Part shown: positions 1 through 11,800 of the stretch, one piece after another
How the letters are laid out: the number at the start of each line of letters is the position of its first letter
How positions within the stretch are numbered: position 1 is the first letter of the stretch
Assembly (NCBI GenBank): GCA_031278455.1
Contig: JAITKJ010000011.1
Span: forward strand, 73,144 to 111,125
Length of the DNA: 37,982 nucleotides
Direction: 5' to 3'
Source: Puniceicoccales bacterium
GTDB taxonomy: Bacteria > Verrucomicrobiota > Verrucomicrobiia > Opitutales > JAIRLM01
Notes under the pieces: model-generated
What the model was told of the DNA's origin: nothing
The model's input: only the letters and a program-made list of their open reading frames with translations
Database searches by the model: none
Made by a program: the position numbers and the translations under genes

Positions 1-64
1 TTACAATAAGAATCTCGCTAGTCGCAGCAATAATAAATCACATTTATGACAATGCAATAGATGC

Positions 65-1387
65 TCAAAGGCGCGCGGATTCACAGGTGATCAACCTTCG
101 CAGTAAAAACAGCCCAATGAGATTGGGAATAATCATTAAACCGCTACATATGTCGGCAACGATGAATATTGTGTTTAGCCGCAGCAATGGGCCGACGGCG
201 ATCATGGCAACAAATAGAATACGATAGATGGAAAGCTTTTCCAGCCCGCATAAATATTGAAAGCACTTTTCGCCATAATAGTTCCAGCCAAGAATTGTCG
301 TAAACGCAAAAAACATGAGTCCTAGATTTACCACATAGCGCCCCGCGGAGCCAATATTTGCGCTGAAAGCCTGCGAAATTAAGGCAATACCCTCAAGATG
401 CGTCTGAAATAAATCAGTTTGGTCCCTCGTGACGATAAGCACCAACCCGGTCATGGTGCAAACAATGGTGGAAAAAAACACGCCCGTTATGCACACCAAT
501 CCTTGACGGGCAGGAGAATTTGTTTTTGCGGCGGCAGCCGCGATCGCGGCGCTCCCCCAGCCGGCCTCCGTGGCGTAGGTTCCGCGGCTGACGCCCATTT
601 GTATGGCCGTTAACAATCCCATGCCCAGTGAGCCCCCTAAAATTGAACGCGGACAAAATGCGCCACGGATAATCAGGCCAAGACTCGGCAAAATGTCCTG
701 GAAATGAATGCTAATAACGACCAACGAGGCAATGATATGAAGCGCACACATGAATGGAACAACCCAGCCCGATAGGAGGGCGATGCGTTGGACGCCACCG
801 CAAATGACAATCGCCACAAGTAATGTGAGCGGGATGATGATTGCGATTTTCGAGATGCCGAAATTGCCAGCCGCCATAGTAATGGAGTTCACCTGGGCGA
901 AGGTCCCCATGCCCAATAACGCAGCGAGAATACCACAAATTGCAAAAATTTTGGCCAACCAGCGAATTCCCGTGCCCATTTCGATATAATGCATCGGCCC
1001 GCCGGCAATTTTTCCATCTTCTCCCGTGCGACGGAACTTAATCGCCAGAAATCCCTCGGCGTACTTCGTTGCCATACCCAAGAGCGCCATAACCCACATC
1101 CAAAAGAGTGCTCCAGGGCCACCCGCGACGATGGCCGTTGACACGCCAACAACGCTTCCGGTGCCGATAGTTGCGGAAAGAGCAGTGCAAAGGGAGGCAA
1201 AGTGGGACACATCTCCGTGGCCAACATCCCCGCGGAAAACAAGAGCAAGAGCCTGCCGAAAGCGGAATACCTGTAGCAATCGAAGTTTCAACGTGAAATA
1301 CAATCCCATGCCACTCAGCATGAGAATCAGTGGGGGCCCCCAGAGTAGACGATTAATGGCTTCAAGCGCACTGCGTAGGGATAGCAT
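65..1387 (-). CDS. Sodium:alanine/glycine symporter, AGCS family
   Basis: An integral inner-membrane protein of about 440 residues, predicted to import alanine or glycine together with sodium. Hydrophobic segments run along its whole length. Family hallmarks visible are the N-terminal GTGSVVGVSTAI stretch, the FWMWVMALLGMATKYAEGFLAIKFR region, GMGTFAQVNS, and near the C-terminus GWNYYGEKC, which matches the family's G-W-x-Y-Y-G-E signature. The length is normal for AGCS. Two adjacent start codons are possible, GTG at 1390 and ATG at 1387; an AGG about 8 nt upstream favours the ATG. The gene lies about 37 nt downstream of ftsW on the same strand and may be co-transcribed with it. The exact substrate cannot be read from the sequence. 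Confidence 0.93.
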   Translation of the reverse strand: MLSLRSALEAINRLLWGPPLILMLSGMGLYFTLKLRLLQVFRFRQALALVFRGDVGHGDVSHFASLCTALSATIGTGSVVGVSTAIVAGGPGALFWMWVMALLGMATKYAEGFLAIKFRRTGEDGKIAGGPMHYIEMGTGIRWLAKIFAICGILAALLGMGTFAQVNSITMAAGNFGISKIAIIIPLTLLVAIVICGGVQRIALLSGWVVPFMCALHIIASLVVISIHFQDILPSLGLIIRGAFCPRSILGGSLGMGLLTAIQMGVSRGTYATEAGWGSAAIAAAAAKTNSPARQGLVCITGVFFSTIVCTMTGLVLIVTRDQTDLFQTHLEGIALISQAFSANIGSAGRYVVNLGLMFFAFTTILGWNYYGEKCFQYLCGLEKLSIYRILFVAMIAVGPLLRLNTIFIVADICSGLMIIPNLIGLFLLRRLITCESARL

Positions 1388-1424
1388 CACATGTGCCTAC
1401 GTTCGCCGCACGCCAGTGGCAATC

Positions 1425-2558
1425 CTAAACGGGTTTTCCGATGCTGGCGGGTTTGGTATGTGGATTCCACGACAAATCTTCCCAGTAAGATGTCCGCAAA
1501 AGGTTAAGCAGCAAGCCAATAGCCCCATAGCTAAAAACCAAATTTGATCCTCCGTAACTTATGAACGGCAGGGCAATGCCCTTGGTTGGCAATAGGCCCA
1601 TGACCACGCACAAGTTGATGGCGCTTTGGATGACTAGAAACAGTGAAAGGCCGTTGGCCATTAGAAAAGTATCCGCCGTTTGTATGCGGAACGTTTCCGC
1701 CCAGAGAATAACAAATAAAAGCACGTAGGCACCGATCACTAGCAGGGCAAAAATATACCCCAACTCCTCGGCGAGAATTGAAAAAATAAAATCCGTGTGC
1801 GCCTCCGGCAGATAAAATAGTTGCTGGCGGCCATTGCCAAGGCCCATGCCGAGGGAGCCTCCGCTTTGGAGTCCAACCAATCCCTGCCAAAGTTGATAGG
1901 AGCCAGTAGCCTTCGTGGCTTCAATATTCATGAACGCCAACAACCGTCCGAGTCGAACCGGATTTAGCGCAATCATAAGCGCGAAAAGGCCAAATGCGAG
2001 AATACCGCAGAAGCAAAGTGTTTTTGCGCTAAAACCGTTAAGGAACAGCATTATCATACCGGCCATGAGGAACAGCGCAGTGGTTCCATAGTCTGGTTCC
2101 ATGAGGAGCAGGACGGCGAAGATGCCGATGTGGAAAAACGGAATGAGGAGCGATGGGAAAAATGCCAGTTTGGCAGACTTGGTGAGTACGCGCGGAAAAT
2201 AGAGACAAAAGGCAATTTTGGCAAATTCGGAAATTTGGATATTGCCGATACCGGCGCGAATCCACCGCCTGGCTCCATTAATGCGAGGACCGATGCCGGG
2301 GATGAGGACGGCCATCATAAGAACGACGGCAATGACATACAAAACGGCTGCGTTTTTTTTCAACCAATCGATTGGCACAATCAGCATGCACGCGCAACCG
2401 CACAAAGCCAAGGCAAGCCATATGATCTGCTTGAGCAGATAGTTGTGGCAAACAAATGACAGGCTCGCGCTCGACAAAACCAGCAAGCCAACTGTGTTGA
2501 GAAAAATAACACAAATTGGGACAAGGGCAATCAGCCTGCTAGCTCCAAAATACCCCAT
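1425..2558 (-). CDS. ftsW: Peptidoglycan glycosyltransferase FtsW (SEDS family)
   Basis: A SEDS-family polytopic membrane protein that polymerises lipid II at the division septum together with a class B penicillin-binding protein. Visible motifs are GPRINGARRWI with QISEFAKI in the first half, PDYGTTALF, the loop PEAHTDFIFSILAEELG, and the C-terminal signature GLLPTKGIALPFISYGGSNL. Septal context is assumed from resemblance to FtsW and not RodA. Two starts are possible. ATG at 2582 has no ribosome-binding site and lies only 8 nt after the end of tRNA-Val. ATG at 2558 is preceded by GGAGG (2563-2567) with a 4-nt spacer, so I prefer it. The gene is probably read through from the tRNA promoter. 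The AGCS transporter follows. The usual murein-cluster neighbours (murG, murC, ftsQ) are absent. Confidence 0.92.
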   Translation of the reverse strand: MGYFGASRLIALVPICVIFLNTVGLLVLSSASLSFVCHNYLLKQIIWLALALCGCACMLIVPIDWLKKNAAVLYVIAVVLMMAVLIPGIGPRINGARRWIRAGIGNIQISEFAKIAFCLYFPRVLTKSAKLAFFPSLLIPFFHIGIFAVLLLMEPDYGTTALFLMAGMIMLFLNGFSAKTLCFCGILAFGLFALMIALNPVRLGRLLAFMNIEATKATGSYQLWQGLVGLQSGGSLGMGLGNGRQQLFYLPEAHTDFIFSILAEELGYIFALLVIGAYVLLFVILWAETFRIQTADTFLMANGLSLFLVIQSAINLCVVMGLLPTKGIALPFISYGGSNLVFSYGAIGLLLNLLRTSYWEDLSWNPHTKPASIGKPV

Positions 2559-2590
2559 ATAGCCTCCAATGGCCTGTTTCATCGGAAAAA

Positions 2591-2667
2591 TGGTGGGAGG
2601 TACTGGATTCGAACCAGCGACCCCCAGCGTGTCATGCTGATGCTCTAACCAACTGAGCTAACCCCCC
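2591..2667 (-). tRNA. tRNA-Val (anticodon GAC)
   Basis: A complete cloverleaf of 77 nt including an encoded CCA. The acceptor stem GGGGGGU pairs with ACCUCCC through one G-U pair. The D stem is GCUC/GAGC, and the anticodon stem UCAGC/GCUGG closes the loop AUGACAC, giving anticodon GAC (valine, GUC/GUU codons). The T arm is GCUGG-UUCGAAU-CCAGU. The 3' end lies 8 nt before the first possible ftsW start codon, so the tRNA is probably cut from a tRNA-ftsW transcript. Confidence 0.95.
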
Positions 2668-2777
2668 GCGCTTGACTTTTCAAATCGGTTCTCCCTCGTA
2701 AGGCAAGTGATTTTTCCGTTCTGCGACACGCGGCAAATGTGGACCCTTGAAAAAATAACGTGTGCGCGAAAAAAAGG

Positions 2778-2806
2778 TTGACATGCTGTATGCAAAATAA
2801 TCTGAT
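2778..2806 (+). promoter_or_regulatory. Sigma-70-type promoter of the giant gene
   Basis: A perfect -35 box TTGACA (2778-2783) is followed by exactly 17 bp and a -10 box TCTGAT (2801-2806, 4 of 6 matches to consensus). Transcription would start near 2813. A ribosome-binding site GGAG at 2824-2827 sits 9 nt before the ATG at 2837. The same pair of hexamers with the same spacing precedes tRNA-Asn (26081-26109), which supports both assignments. Confidence 0.6.
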
Positions 2807-2836
2807 GCTTTCACAGTAAAGACGGAGATTTGATTT

Positions 2837-5800
2837 ATGGGTTCTGCAATTAATAATTCTACGCCGCAGGCTGCTCCCCTAATGATGGGGGCGGGTATAC
2901 CTGCGGCGCGTTCAGATAAGGCAACAAGTACGACAGTCGTGAACGCTGTCGCGATAACAGGCGCGGTTGTCGGAGCGATCGCCCTTACGGGCGCAGCGGT
3001 TTTTCTCGCGTTAGCGTTCATAGTTGGGCCATATATTCCGATATTCGGTTGGATTGTTTCCGCGAGTATGGTCTCGGGCTGTTTAGCGGGCGGCGGCGCC
3101 CTCCTCTTGGCTATTGCTTTGGCCACATGGCTCGCTGCGCCTAAGGCGGACGCGGGCCCCACGCCACCAGCAGGAGGCGATGGGCCGCGCCAGCCCATTA
3201 CACTGCAGCCCAATCCCACTTTGGAGCAAATTCGTGAAGCCTTAAATGGGGCTGCGAAAGGCCAGACAGTTGAGGTTACTTATAACGAAAAAAACCCCCA
3301 AGGAAATGCCATTCAGGGCGCAGCCGCAGATTTTGTAATCCCAGATGGCAAAAACCTCATTGTCTCTTTTTCTGGTGGTGCATCGGATTCCGCTGCGATT
3401 GGTGCGTTTCTAGCGGCAGGAGCGACGGTTGTCGCTACTGCGCCTAGCGGAGCGCAAACAGATGTTACGCTGAACAAGATGCCAAAGGTCCTCGACATAA
3501 GCAAACTCAGCGGCGGCTTCAACATGGTTCTCGGCGGCGGGGTGACTTCTCTCACTGAAGACACAACAATTGTCGTTGACGCGAAGGCGGATGCGAATGC
3601 CGTTGGTCACAGCCTTGCGAAGGCGCACCCTGCAGCGGGGCTAAGGTTGATTGACATTGAGGGAGACTATACCCTTCCGGTCGGCTTCGTTGGCAACAAT
3701 GCGAAGAAGCCGAGAGTCATTACGCTTTCCGGCAAGAAGAACGATGGCGGAGAAGCAGCGCTTGTTACTCTGCCGTCTGGAGCAGAACCTGCATGTTATC
3801 TCTGCGGTGATAGATCGGTCAAGCTGAAAGTCTCGCCGAGCGCCATGAAAAGCGCTCCTGTTGCGAAGGACTCCACGGCCGACATCGCCATTGACTGTTC
3901 CACCTCAGGGGATGCTGCCAATGTCGATCTTGACAGTTTTGCAGAGGCCTTCGGCAACACCAGGACTGCTGTCGGATCAGTTTCTATTCTAGGAGACAAC
4001 GTAGGCGGCCTAACCGCCGCCACTCAAGATGGCGTTGGCGTACTGAAAGTCCTCGCCGCAAGACGTGCTGCCTGGGAAAACATCAAACAGATTAATTTTG
4101 GCGAATCTAATGCCGCTGGCGTCCCCGTGGAATTCTATGTGGCCGACGCAAAAGCAAGCGAGTCGAAAACAATACGCTTAAGTGCGTTTGCGGCACTCAA
4201 AGAGGCTGTATTGCCGAAGAATGGGGCAGCGTCCGCTAATGTACTTGCCAATCTCAGCGCGAGCGTTACGGGCATTTCCTTCCAAGAGGCGTCCGAGGTC
4301 CCGACGAAACTGGTAGTTCCCCAGGGGGTTACTAATATCAAAGGGTTGTCCGGCCAAACTAGTTTGTCCAAAGTTACCGAAATTGACCTCTCTGCTTGCG
4401 ACGGCAAAGTTGCATTTGAGGGTTTATCCACCGATCCGGCGTCCCTGAATGTATCCGGCAAATTTTCCGGGTTGACCAAGCTGACTGTCGGCCGGCCAAA
4501 TGTTGAATTTGCTAGTGGCCTGGCAAAAGATTCGTCGGTCAAAGAAGTGATAGTTGCGGCCAAAGGATTTAGTGGCGAAAGCGGAAAAAAGATTCCAGTT
4601 GCTGCCCTAGCGACGGCTGTTGGCGCGGGCACGCTTCGCCTCCCGGATGTTGGCGGTGAGGTTTTTGACACCGCCGGAATTACTAGTAACGACTGGTTTA
4701 ATGGCAAAAAGATTTTCGTTCTCAACGGCAAGGAGTATAAGCAGGTTGCGACGCTAGAAGATCTATCCAAAAAGAAGCAGGTGACGCTGACGCCCTCGTC
4801 TGTCACGGCTGAGGGCGCTATGGGAATATCCCAAGGCAGGGGTTTTCTCCTTAGCGGCGACCCCTCATCCGTCAAAAAATACACCGAACCTCCGAGAGAG
4901 TTGTATTGCACGGGTGCGGCGACGAGTTTGCCGCCGTTCTGCCGCGGCCTGGCGTTGCATGTGGTCCCTAGTGGTGCTACTGGTGACGCGGAGGAAATTA
5001 TGAAATTATCGCCGAGGGCGGCGCAGTTTGGCAGTGACGGTGCATGCCCCATGCTCGATGCCAGTAAGTTCCCAGGGCTGATTAAGCTTGACCCGCGTCG
5101 TGCCGCCGTGCTGTCGTTGCTGGATGATGATGCCCCAGATTGCGCTGTGGGCGTTGTGAGCCTTCCCAGTGAAAACAAAGTTAGAAGTCTCGACCTGAGC
5201 GGCGGCGTTACGGTAAGAGGGGTTCAGGGTCCTTCCGGTTTTGGCAAACGTGTGGAGACCATAACTCTTTCTTCCGGGAAACCTCCATTTCAAGTTTTGG
5301 GCGAAGGAGCCGAACTTAGCGTCGCAAGTGGGCCCGGTGCGTTTGACGCAACTAGTTTTAGCGCGTTGCGTGAGTTTAACGCGAATGGTGCCGCCGCCAC
5401 GGCCCTCACTTTGTTGAACGGACAGCTGGCCTTGCTTGAGGTAATGGATTTAAGGGTTGATGGCGCCGGGCATTGCGATGTGCTCGCTAAAAGTGGTCCG
5501 ACGGGCACGCCAGTGAGTGTCGGCACAGATTTCAGCCAGTTCACAAAACTGGGGAAGCTTACTTTTGGCGGTGGTGGCGTCACCCTTGGTGCCGGCCCTG
5601 CTGGATTCAAAGCCGCTCCGGCGCTCAAGCATATTACTCTGGCAAAAGGAACTCAGATAGCCGGCGGTGATTTTGCGAATTGCCCAAACGTCAAAGAGCT
5701 GTGGATGCACGCGAGCGTCGCGAGGCAAATAACAAAAGGAAACATTCCTCCGGGCATTGAGAGTATACACGTTTACAGTGACGACAACCCGGCTGGTGTT

Positions 5801-8800
5801 GCCGTTCTCAAAGATGGGAAGTTTTGTATCAACGAAGGTTTGTTTGGCGATGATGTCAGTCTTGGGTTTAGCGACAATAAGTCCATCACCGCAGTCTCTG
5901 TGGGCGCCGCCATTAAAACTTTGGATACGCTAGGCTCAAGTGTTACAACAATTGAATTTACCGACACAAAAGCGGCGCAGAGCCTTGAAGCGCTCAAAAC
6001 AGAGGGGGTTAAAAACGTATCCATTGACGGAGCGAGCTGTTGTGCCGGGGGGGTGCTTACTCTGCCGGCCGAAAGTTTCGGCAAGTTAAGAGAGCTAGTT
6101 TTCCGCCACGGAGTCGGCGCGCCTGCCACGATTAAAGTCCTGTCGACCGAACTTGCAAAGGTGGATGTTGCCAGTAAAACGGGAACCGCTGTTACGGTCG
6201 AATTGGCCGCCGAGGCAAAATCGAAGCTTGAGGTGTTCCGCGTCGGCGAAGGTGTGGAGCAGGTGAAGCTTGGCGGGAGTTCTCTTTTTGCCGGTGATGG
6301 CGAGGGGCGTGCAGCAACTTTTGACGGTGGTTTTGGGGTGCTGAAAGACCTCGCCGTCACCGACCCATCCATAAAAAAGCTTGGCGTCCCGTCCACTGTC
6401 ACGAGTCTTACCGTGGGCGGCGGACTTGCTACCGTTTGCGGGCCCGACGATAGCAGTAGCGGACCGGTTGCGATTACTACTTCTGACGGGAAGAAAACAG
6501 CAACAATCGCAAGGGATTTTGATCAATTTTCCATCGTTGGCGACGGGTTTCATGTGGTGGACATCGGCGGCCGCAAGCCCCCGGCGGAGTTTAGGGCCGA
6601 CTCAATAAATGAACTGAAGGTTGGGACAGGAAAATTTGACGGCTGCACATCTTTCGACGTTTCGCTGGCTGCGAAAGACTTCCACGTGGTGGACAAAGAC
6701 GGCAAAGCTGTTGCCGATTTTAGTGACTTTTTTGGGACCGGTGGGTCTGGCGCCAGGGTTGTAACTGGCGAAAACACGCCACTGGAACTCTTTGCCGCCG
6801 GCAATGTTGCGGTCTTTGATGTGACGAAGCCCCCGGCGGGCGGTAAGCGGATTCCTGTACTCGGCGTTAGCCCGCAACTTAAGGAGCTGCGTTTCCCGAG
6901 GAGCGTTACCACTAGAGAAGGCGTCGGGCTGGCGATCGCGGGCATCAAGGCTGGAGGTGGCGCGAGTCTTGAATCGATTCGTGTGTTTTATGGCGAAGGT
7001 GGTACGTGCGCCTTAAGCGATCTTAAAATTACAACCGCAGCCGAGTTTGATTTGGATAAGACAGGGGGAGCTGCAGATGCCAGTGGTGCAACTTCTGTCG
7101 TCATCGTCGGCGACCCGGCGAAGCAGTTGAAATCTCTGGCTCTCAGCAGTGAAGTGACTTCATTGAATTGCCGCGGCGCCAGCGGTGGTGATGCTGCGCC
7201 GTTTGTCACAGGCGATCCCGGAAAGCGCGCCCTGAAAGCTGCCGCGGTCCCGTTGCTCGAGGACATCAAATTTGGCGGATGCACAATTATTGATGAGTTT
7301 GAGTCTCCGGATGGCATACAGAGAATTGCCGTGGGCGGAGCGTTGAAATCCCTTACGTTGCCTAGTGCTGCGCCCGGACACATCAGGATCCTTGATTTGA
7401 GCGACCGCAACCCCGAGCTTAAGGTTGGCGGAAGCATTTTTGACGGCAAAAACCCATTAAATTTCTCCGGCAAATTCAATACTGCAGGCAACGCCCCGGC
7501 AGATGGGACGCCATTGAAAGATGCCAAGGCGCTGCTTGTCGTTGACGCCAAAGATACTGGATGTGTTAGTCGTGCCGGGCTTGATGACGTGCTTACCCAA
7601 GTCAGATTATCTCCGAAGTCAGACGCAGGACCATCAGCCGACAAACCAGTCGATACCATTTCCGGTTTCGCGAGCGGTAAGTTTGTGTTTACCGAGAGTG
7701 AGCTGTCGGCCTCCGGTGGAATAAAGCTGGAATTCCCAGCCGGTACGACGGGCGTCGATCCTGGCGCTTTGCGGGCTTGGGTGGTTGACGCTGATGGCGT
7801 TCTGAAAATGAAGAGTGTATATGAATTGGGTTGCCCGGTCGAGATTGTTATACCGGCTGGCGGGCTTGCTGATGGCGCGGCAATTGTTCCGCCGGCGCAA
7901 ATGGCCGAGGGCGTAACCGCTAAAGTGACCATCCTTAATCCTAAAGATGCGGCCAAAGTAAAGAGTATTGGCCAATGCGACAAGTTTTGTGTCGGGGTTG
8001 CCGGTTCTTCGCCGGCCCCCAGTACCGAAGGGGTTGTCGATCTTTCAGTGTTCACAGGTCTTGAATCCGTTTCGTGCGGCAATCTTAATATTAAAAAGCT
8101 AGTTCTTGCCGATGCATGCGTGCCGAATGTTGTCAGCGTGGACCTTGGGTCTTCTGCGGATGACGTAATGGTCGTAAGAGCAGGTTCCGCGAGTGCTAAA
8201 TGTGGCCTTGGTGAGTTCGTTGCTTTGCAGGATCTTACGTGTTCCGCTTCTTCTTTCTCCGCGCGGCCAGGCAAATTTGCGCCCGCCCTCAAGACGTTGA
8301 AGATTTTCGGGGACGGCGATCTCGATCTTTCCGACCTGCCCAATGGAGTGAAGGTTACGTTGCCGGAGGCTCGCTTGGGCGGCGTCAAAAAGTTGTCTCT
8401 CGGAGTAGAGGTTTGGACTGATGGCGCCGGCGCAGCTGTTACTGATTTTTCTAAATTTTCCGGGCTAACGCACATCATTGGAAGCCGAGGCCAATATTCG
8501 ACTGCGGAAGGAGGCCGGTTTGCCTCGCTACCAAAAAGTGTGACCTTCGTGGTTTCCGACGGCCCTCTTGACGGAACTTTATTGGATGCGAGCAGACTCT
8601 TAGGGCGAGTTTGCGGCGGAGGATTCGCCGATGCAAAGTTGATCGTCGTGCGTCCGGATCCTTCCGGGGCTGGGTTCGGGGATATAAAAAGTTGGAATGC
8701 GACCGCCCTCCCGCTAGGATCTATAGGATGCGGTACGAGCCCGGATAATACGAAGCCTCTCGCGGATGCCGCTCTCTTAACCGGGCTGGAATGTATCGCC

Positions 8801-11800
8801 GTCGACCCAAAGCAGGCATTTGGCGATACCGCAGGGGATGTTTTTGCCAAGGGCAGCAACCCCCTGAGTGCGGTGAAGTTCATCACTTTGGCAGACAATC
8901 CGCTTGATCCCGTGGCCGCTGCTGCTGGCGCGCTGCATGACATTGATTTCACTAAAGCGCGTTCTCCGTTCGCGGATTTAATAAAAAGAGACGATGTCAA
9001 GATTCGAATCGCGCAGAGTCTTGCCGGGAAATTAAAAATAATAAACGCCACTACGGAGCTCGCGGCTAAGGTCGTAATCGTATCGGATGATGATCTTGCG
9101 ACTCCGGTCGCCGATGATGTCTCGACCAGAATTATGGCCGTAATGGTACCCGGCACCGCCGCCGAAACCACCGCCGAAAATGTGTATTCCCTGAGTGGGA
9201 CTAACACGAAAATAGCAGTTGGGAGTGGCAAGGCCGTCCTCGCTGGCGATAAGAGCCACTTGGCATCCATAACCTTTGATCAGGCAACGACGTCGCTTGC
9301 GCATCGTGCCGCCGACGCCACTGACGGGGGAACATCGCTCGTCTCCGGTGGCGCCTTTAGCTCTGGCGAGTTTACGGGCTTGCGAACTATCAATTATAAT
9401 GGATGTCCACTTTTTACGGCGGCCACGCTTGGAGGGCCCATTGAGGACTTCACCCTGGGTTCGGGAGTGGCGTCCCTTACTGTTGCGGATGCTGGTGTTG
9501 CGAGCGTAAAGCGCCTTGATTTAAGCGGCCGCGCCGCCGAGCTTAAGGTTAACGGGGGCGATTTTTCCACTGCAACCGACGGCAGCTTGGATTTGTCCGG
9601 CGGATTCACTGGAGATGTAGGCGCGCTGCAGCTGAATCACGACAACTGGCAAGAAGGCGTACAGCTGATAACCGTTGACATCGATGATTATAGAAAAATA
9701 AAACTTGGCAATAAGTCTGATAAGGTATATGTTTGTCCAAGAATTCCGACGGGCAGTTTGGGAAGTGCGAGAATTTGCGGCGTTGCGATCGATCGCCTCG
9801 TATTGGCCAGGGACAACATTCGCGCTCTTGCTGACGGCGGTCACGCCTTAACTATTGAGTTACCAGGTGTTCCGCAATTCGCAGATCTTAGCGCCTTGAA
9901 GTTTAATGTGATTGAGGCTGATGGAAAGGTGCAACAGGTGGGCCCGGGTGAATTGGGTTGCAGTGTCAATTTTGTTGTACCGAAGGGTGGTCTTGGCCCC
10001 AATGCGAAGCTTTTGCTGCCCGAGAAGCCAAGTGGTAGCGCCACCACCGTCAGTGTGGCCATTGATGCCGCAGATGTAGCCCAGGTGGAGACTCTTGACC
10101 TATCAAACGGGCTTGTTGTTAATGTTGGCAGCGCTTCGATAATTGCCACCGGTGGGATCGTTGATCTTAAAGGGTTCACCGGCCTCAAAGTCTTGGATTT
10201 CGGTGATAATGATGTTGCAAGTGCAACTTTGGAAAGCAGTGCCATTGCCGCTCTTACCGCTTTTGGCGTGGGATCTCATCGGGGTAACGTAGTGCTCAAA
10301 AACGAAGGCGATACGGACGCCGCGCTTGGCAATTTCGCTGCCGCGAAGAGTCTTCGGTGCAACCCTAAATTTTTCGAGGAACGCGTCAACGATCTTCCGC
10401 CGAATTTGGAGTCTTTGACAATTCGTGGCGCTGCTGCCGCCGATGTCGCCATCGATCTTTCCGGTTTGCCTCCTTCCGTGAGGCGGGCCAATCTGTCGTC
10501 GGATCTATTAGGGTGCGTCACAGCATATAGTCTTGCAGTGGAGCTCGGGAGTTTAGGAGAAGGCGCCACGGCGACTGTTGTTACTGATTTGGCCGCACTA
10601 ACTGCGTTAAAGAAGGTCACAGGTACCGCAGAACAATATACGGCAAGCCCGTTATTATCCAGTGTGCCGGCCGCCCCTTCCGCCCCCGGATCGCCACCCG
10701 TCGCCCTCCCCGCCATTAGGCAGGGCATTACTTATGAGGTTAGCGGGCAAATTAATGGCGCTGCGCTGGCCGGTGGCAAATTTCTGGGACGAGTTTTCGT
10801 TGAAGGTGTCGGCCCGGCCGGAAAGCTGATCCTCCGAGAAGCGGATGCCACCGCCGCCGGGTTAGACAAAGTAGAAGTTTGGGATGCGCGACGACTCCCG
10901 TTGAGCCGTATATCTGTCGGCGCTTCCGATCCAGCGCCGGCGCTCACGAATGCTGATAGTTGCTTTACTGGTTTGAAACACCTAATTGTCGATGTGCTAG
11001 CGGCTACTCTCAACACTCCGCTTTTCGCCGACGCTACTTCTGTGTCGAAAGTGTTAGAGAAGGTCGTCATAGTATGCGATCCTGTGCCGGCCGCTGATAC
11101 TGAGGTTGATTTAGCGCGTGTGTTAGGTGCGCCGGTGGAAAGTTTAACGAGCGGAAAACCCGGTTCGATTTTGGTCGAGAAGAAGACTGCCGCGTGCATA
11201 CGCTTGAAAATTTCCGCTTCTGCTCGGCGTGAGATACTAGGTATCGTTGACGACGATTTGGAAACGAAAGTCACAGATGTGAATGCTGTTGCTACGATGG
11301 CGCCCGTCAAACTACAAGCGAAGGCTGTAAATGTATCGGATGCTGATGCTGAGGCAGATGGCGCAGATGCCGAAACTGTCACCCTCGTCGGCACAGATGC
11401 CGCGGCGAAGTTGAAGGCCCTGACCCTTGGCGAGGGGACGATTTCTGCTGGGTATAAAGCGACTGCTGCTGATGCGACGTCGACGAATTTCTTCGAAAGT
11501 GGCATCCTGGATCTTTCGGCTCTTACGGGCCTCGAAATCCTCAAGTTCCCCGGGTCTAAAACGGTTAAATCGGTTACTGCCATACCGGCTTCCGTGCAGA
11601 CATTCGTCGCGGGCCCCGCATTGGAATCCTTTGCGCCGAATAGCACATCAGGCCTCGCCCGCGTTGATATTAGTGCTCGCACCGTAGAAGGACTTAAGGT
11701 TGGCGATGGTAGCGCCACACCGATTGACTCAAGCAGTAATAAACTAAAGTTGAGCTCGTTATTTGCCGCCACTGCCGCTGCCACACCTAGTACGGCGCCC

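Noticed and set aside
414..656. Minus-strand 80-codon frame, and others inside the AGCS and ftsW genes
   Set aside because: Shadow frames of well-supported membrane protein genes.
6988..9270. A 760-codon minus-strand open frame, and similar long minus-strand frames at 4135-5178, 10732-11802 and 11911-12786
   Set aside because: They lie antisense to the giant gene, have Pro/Ser/Thr-rich low-complexity translations with no motif, and are explained by the codon bias of the sense strand.
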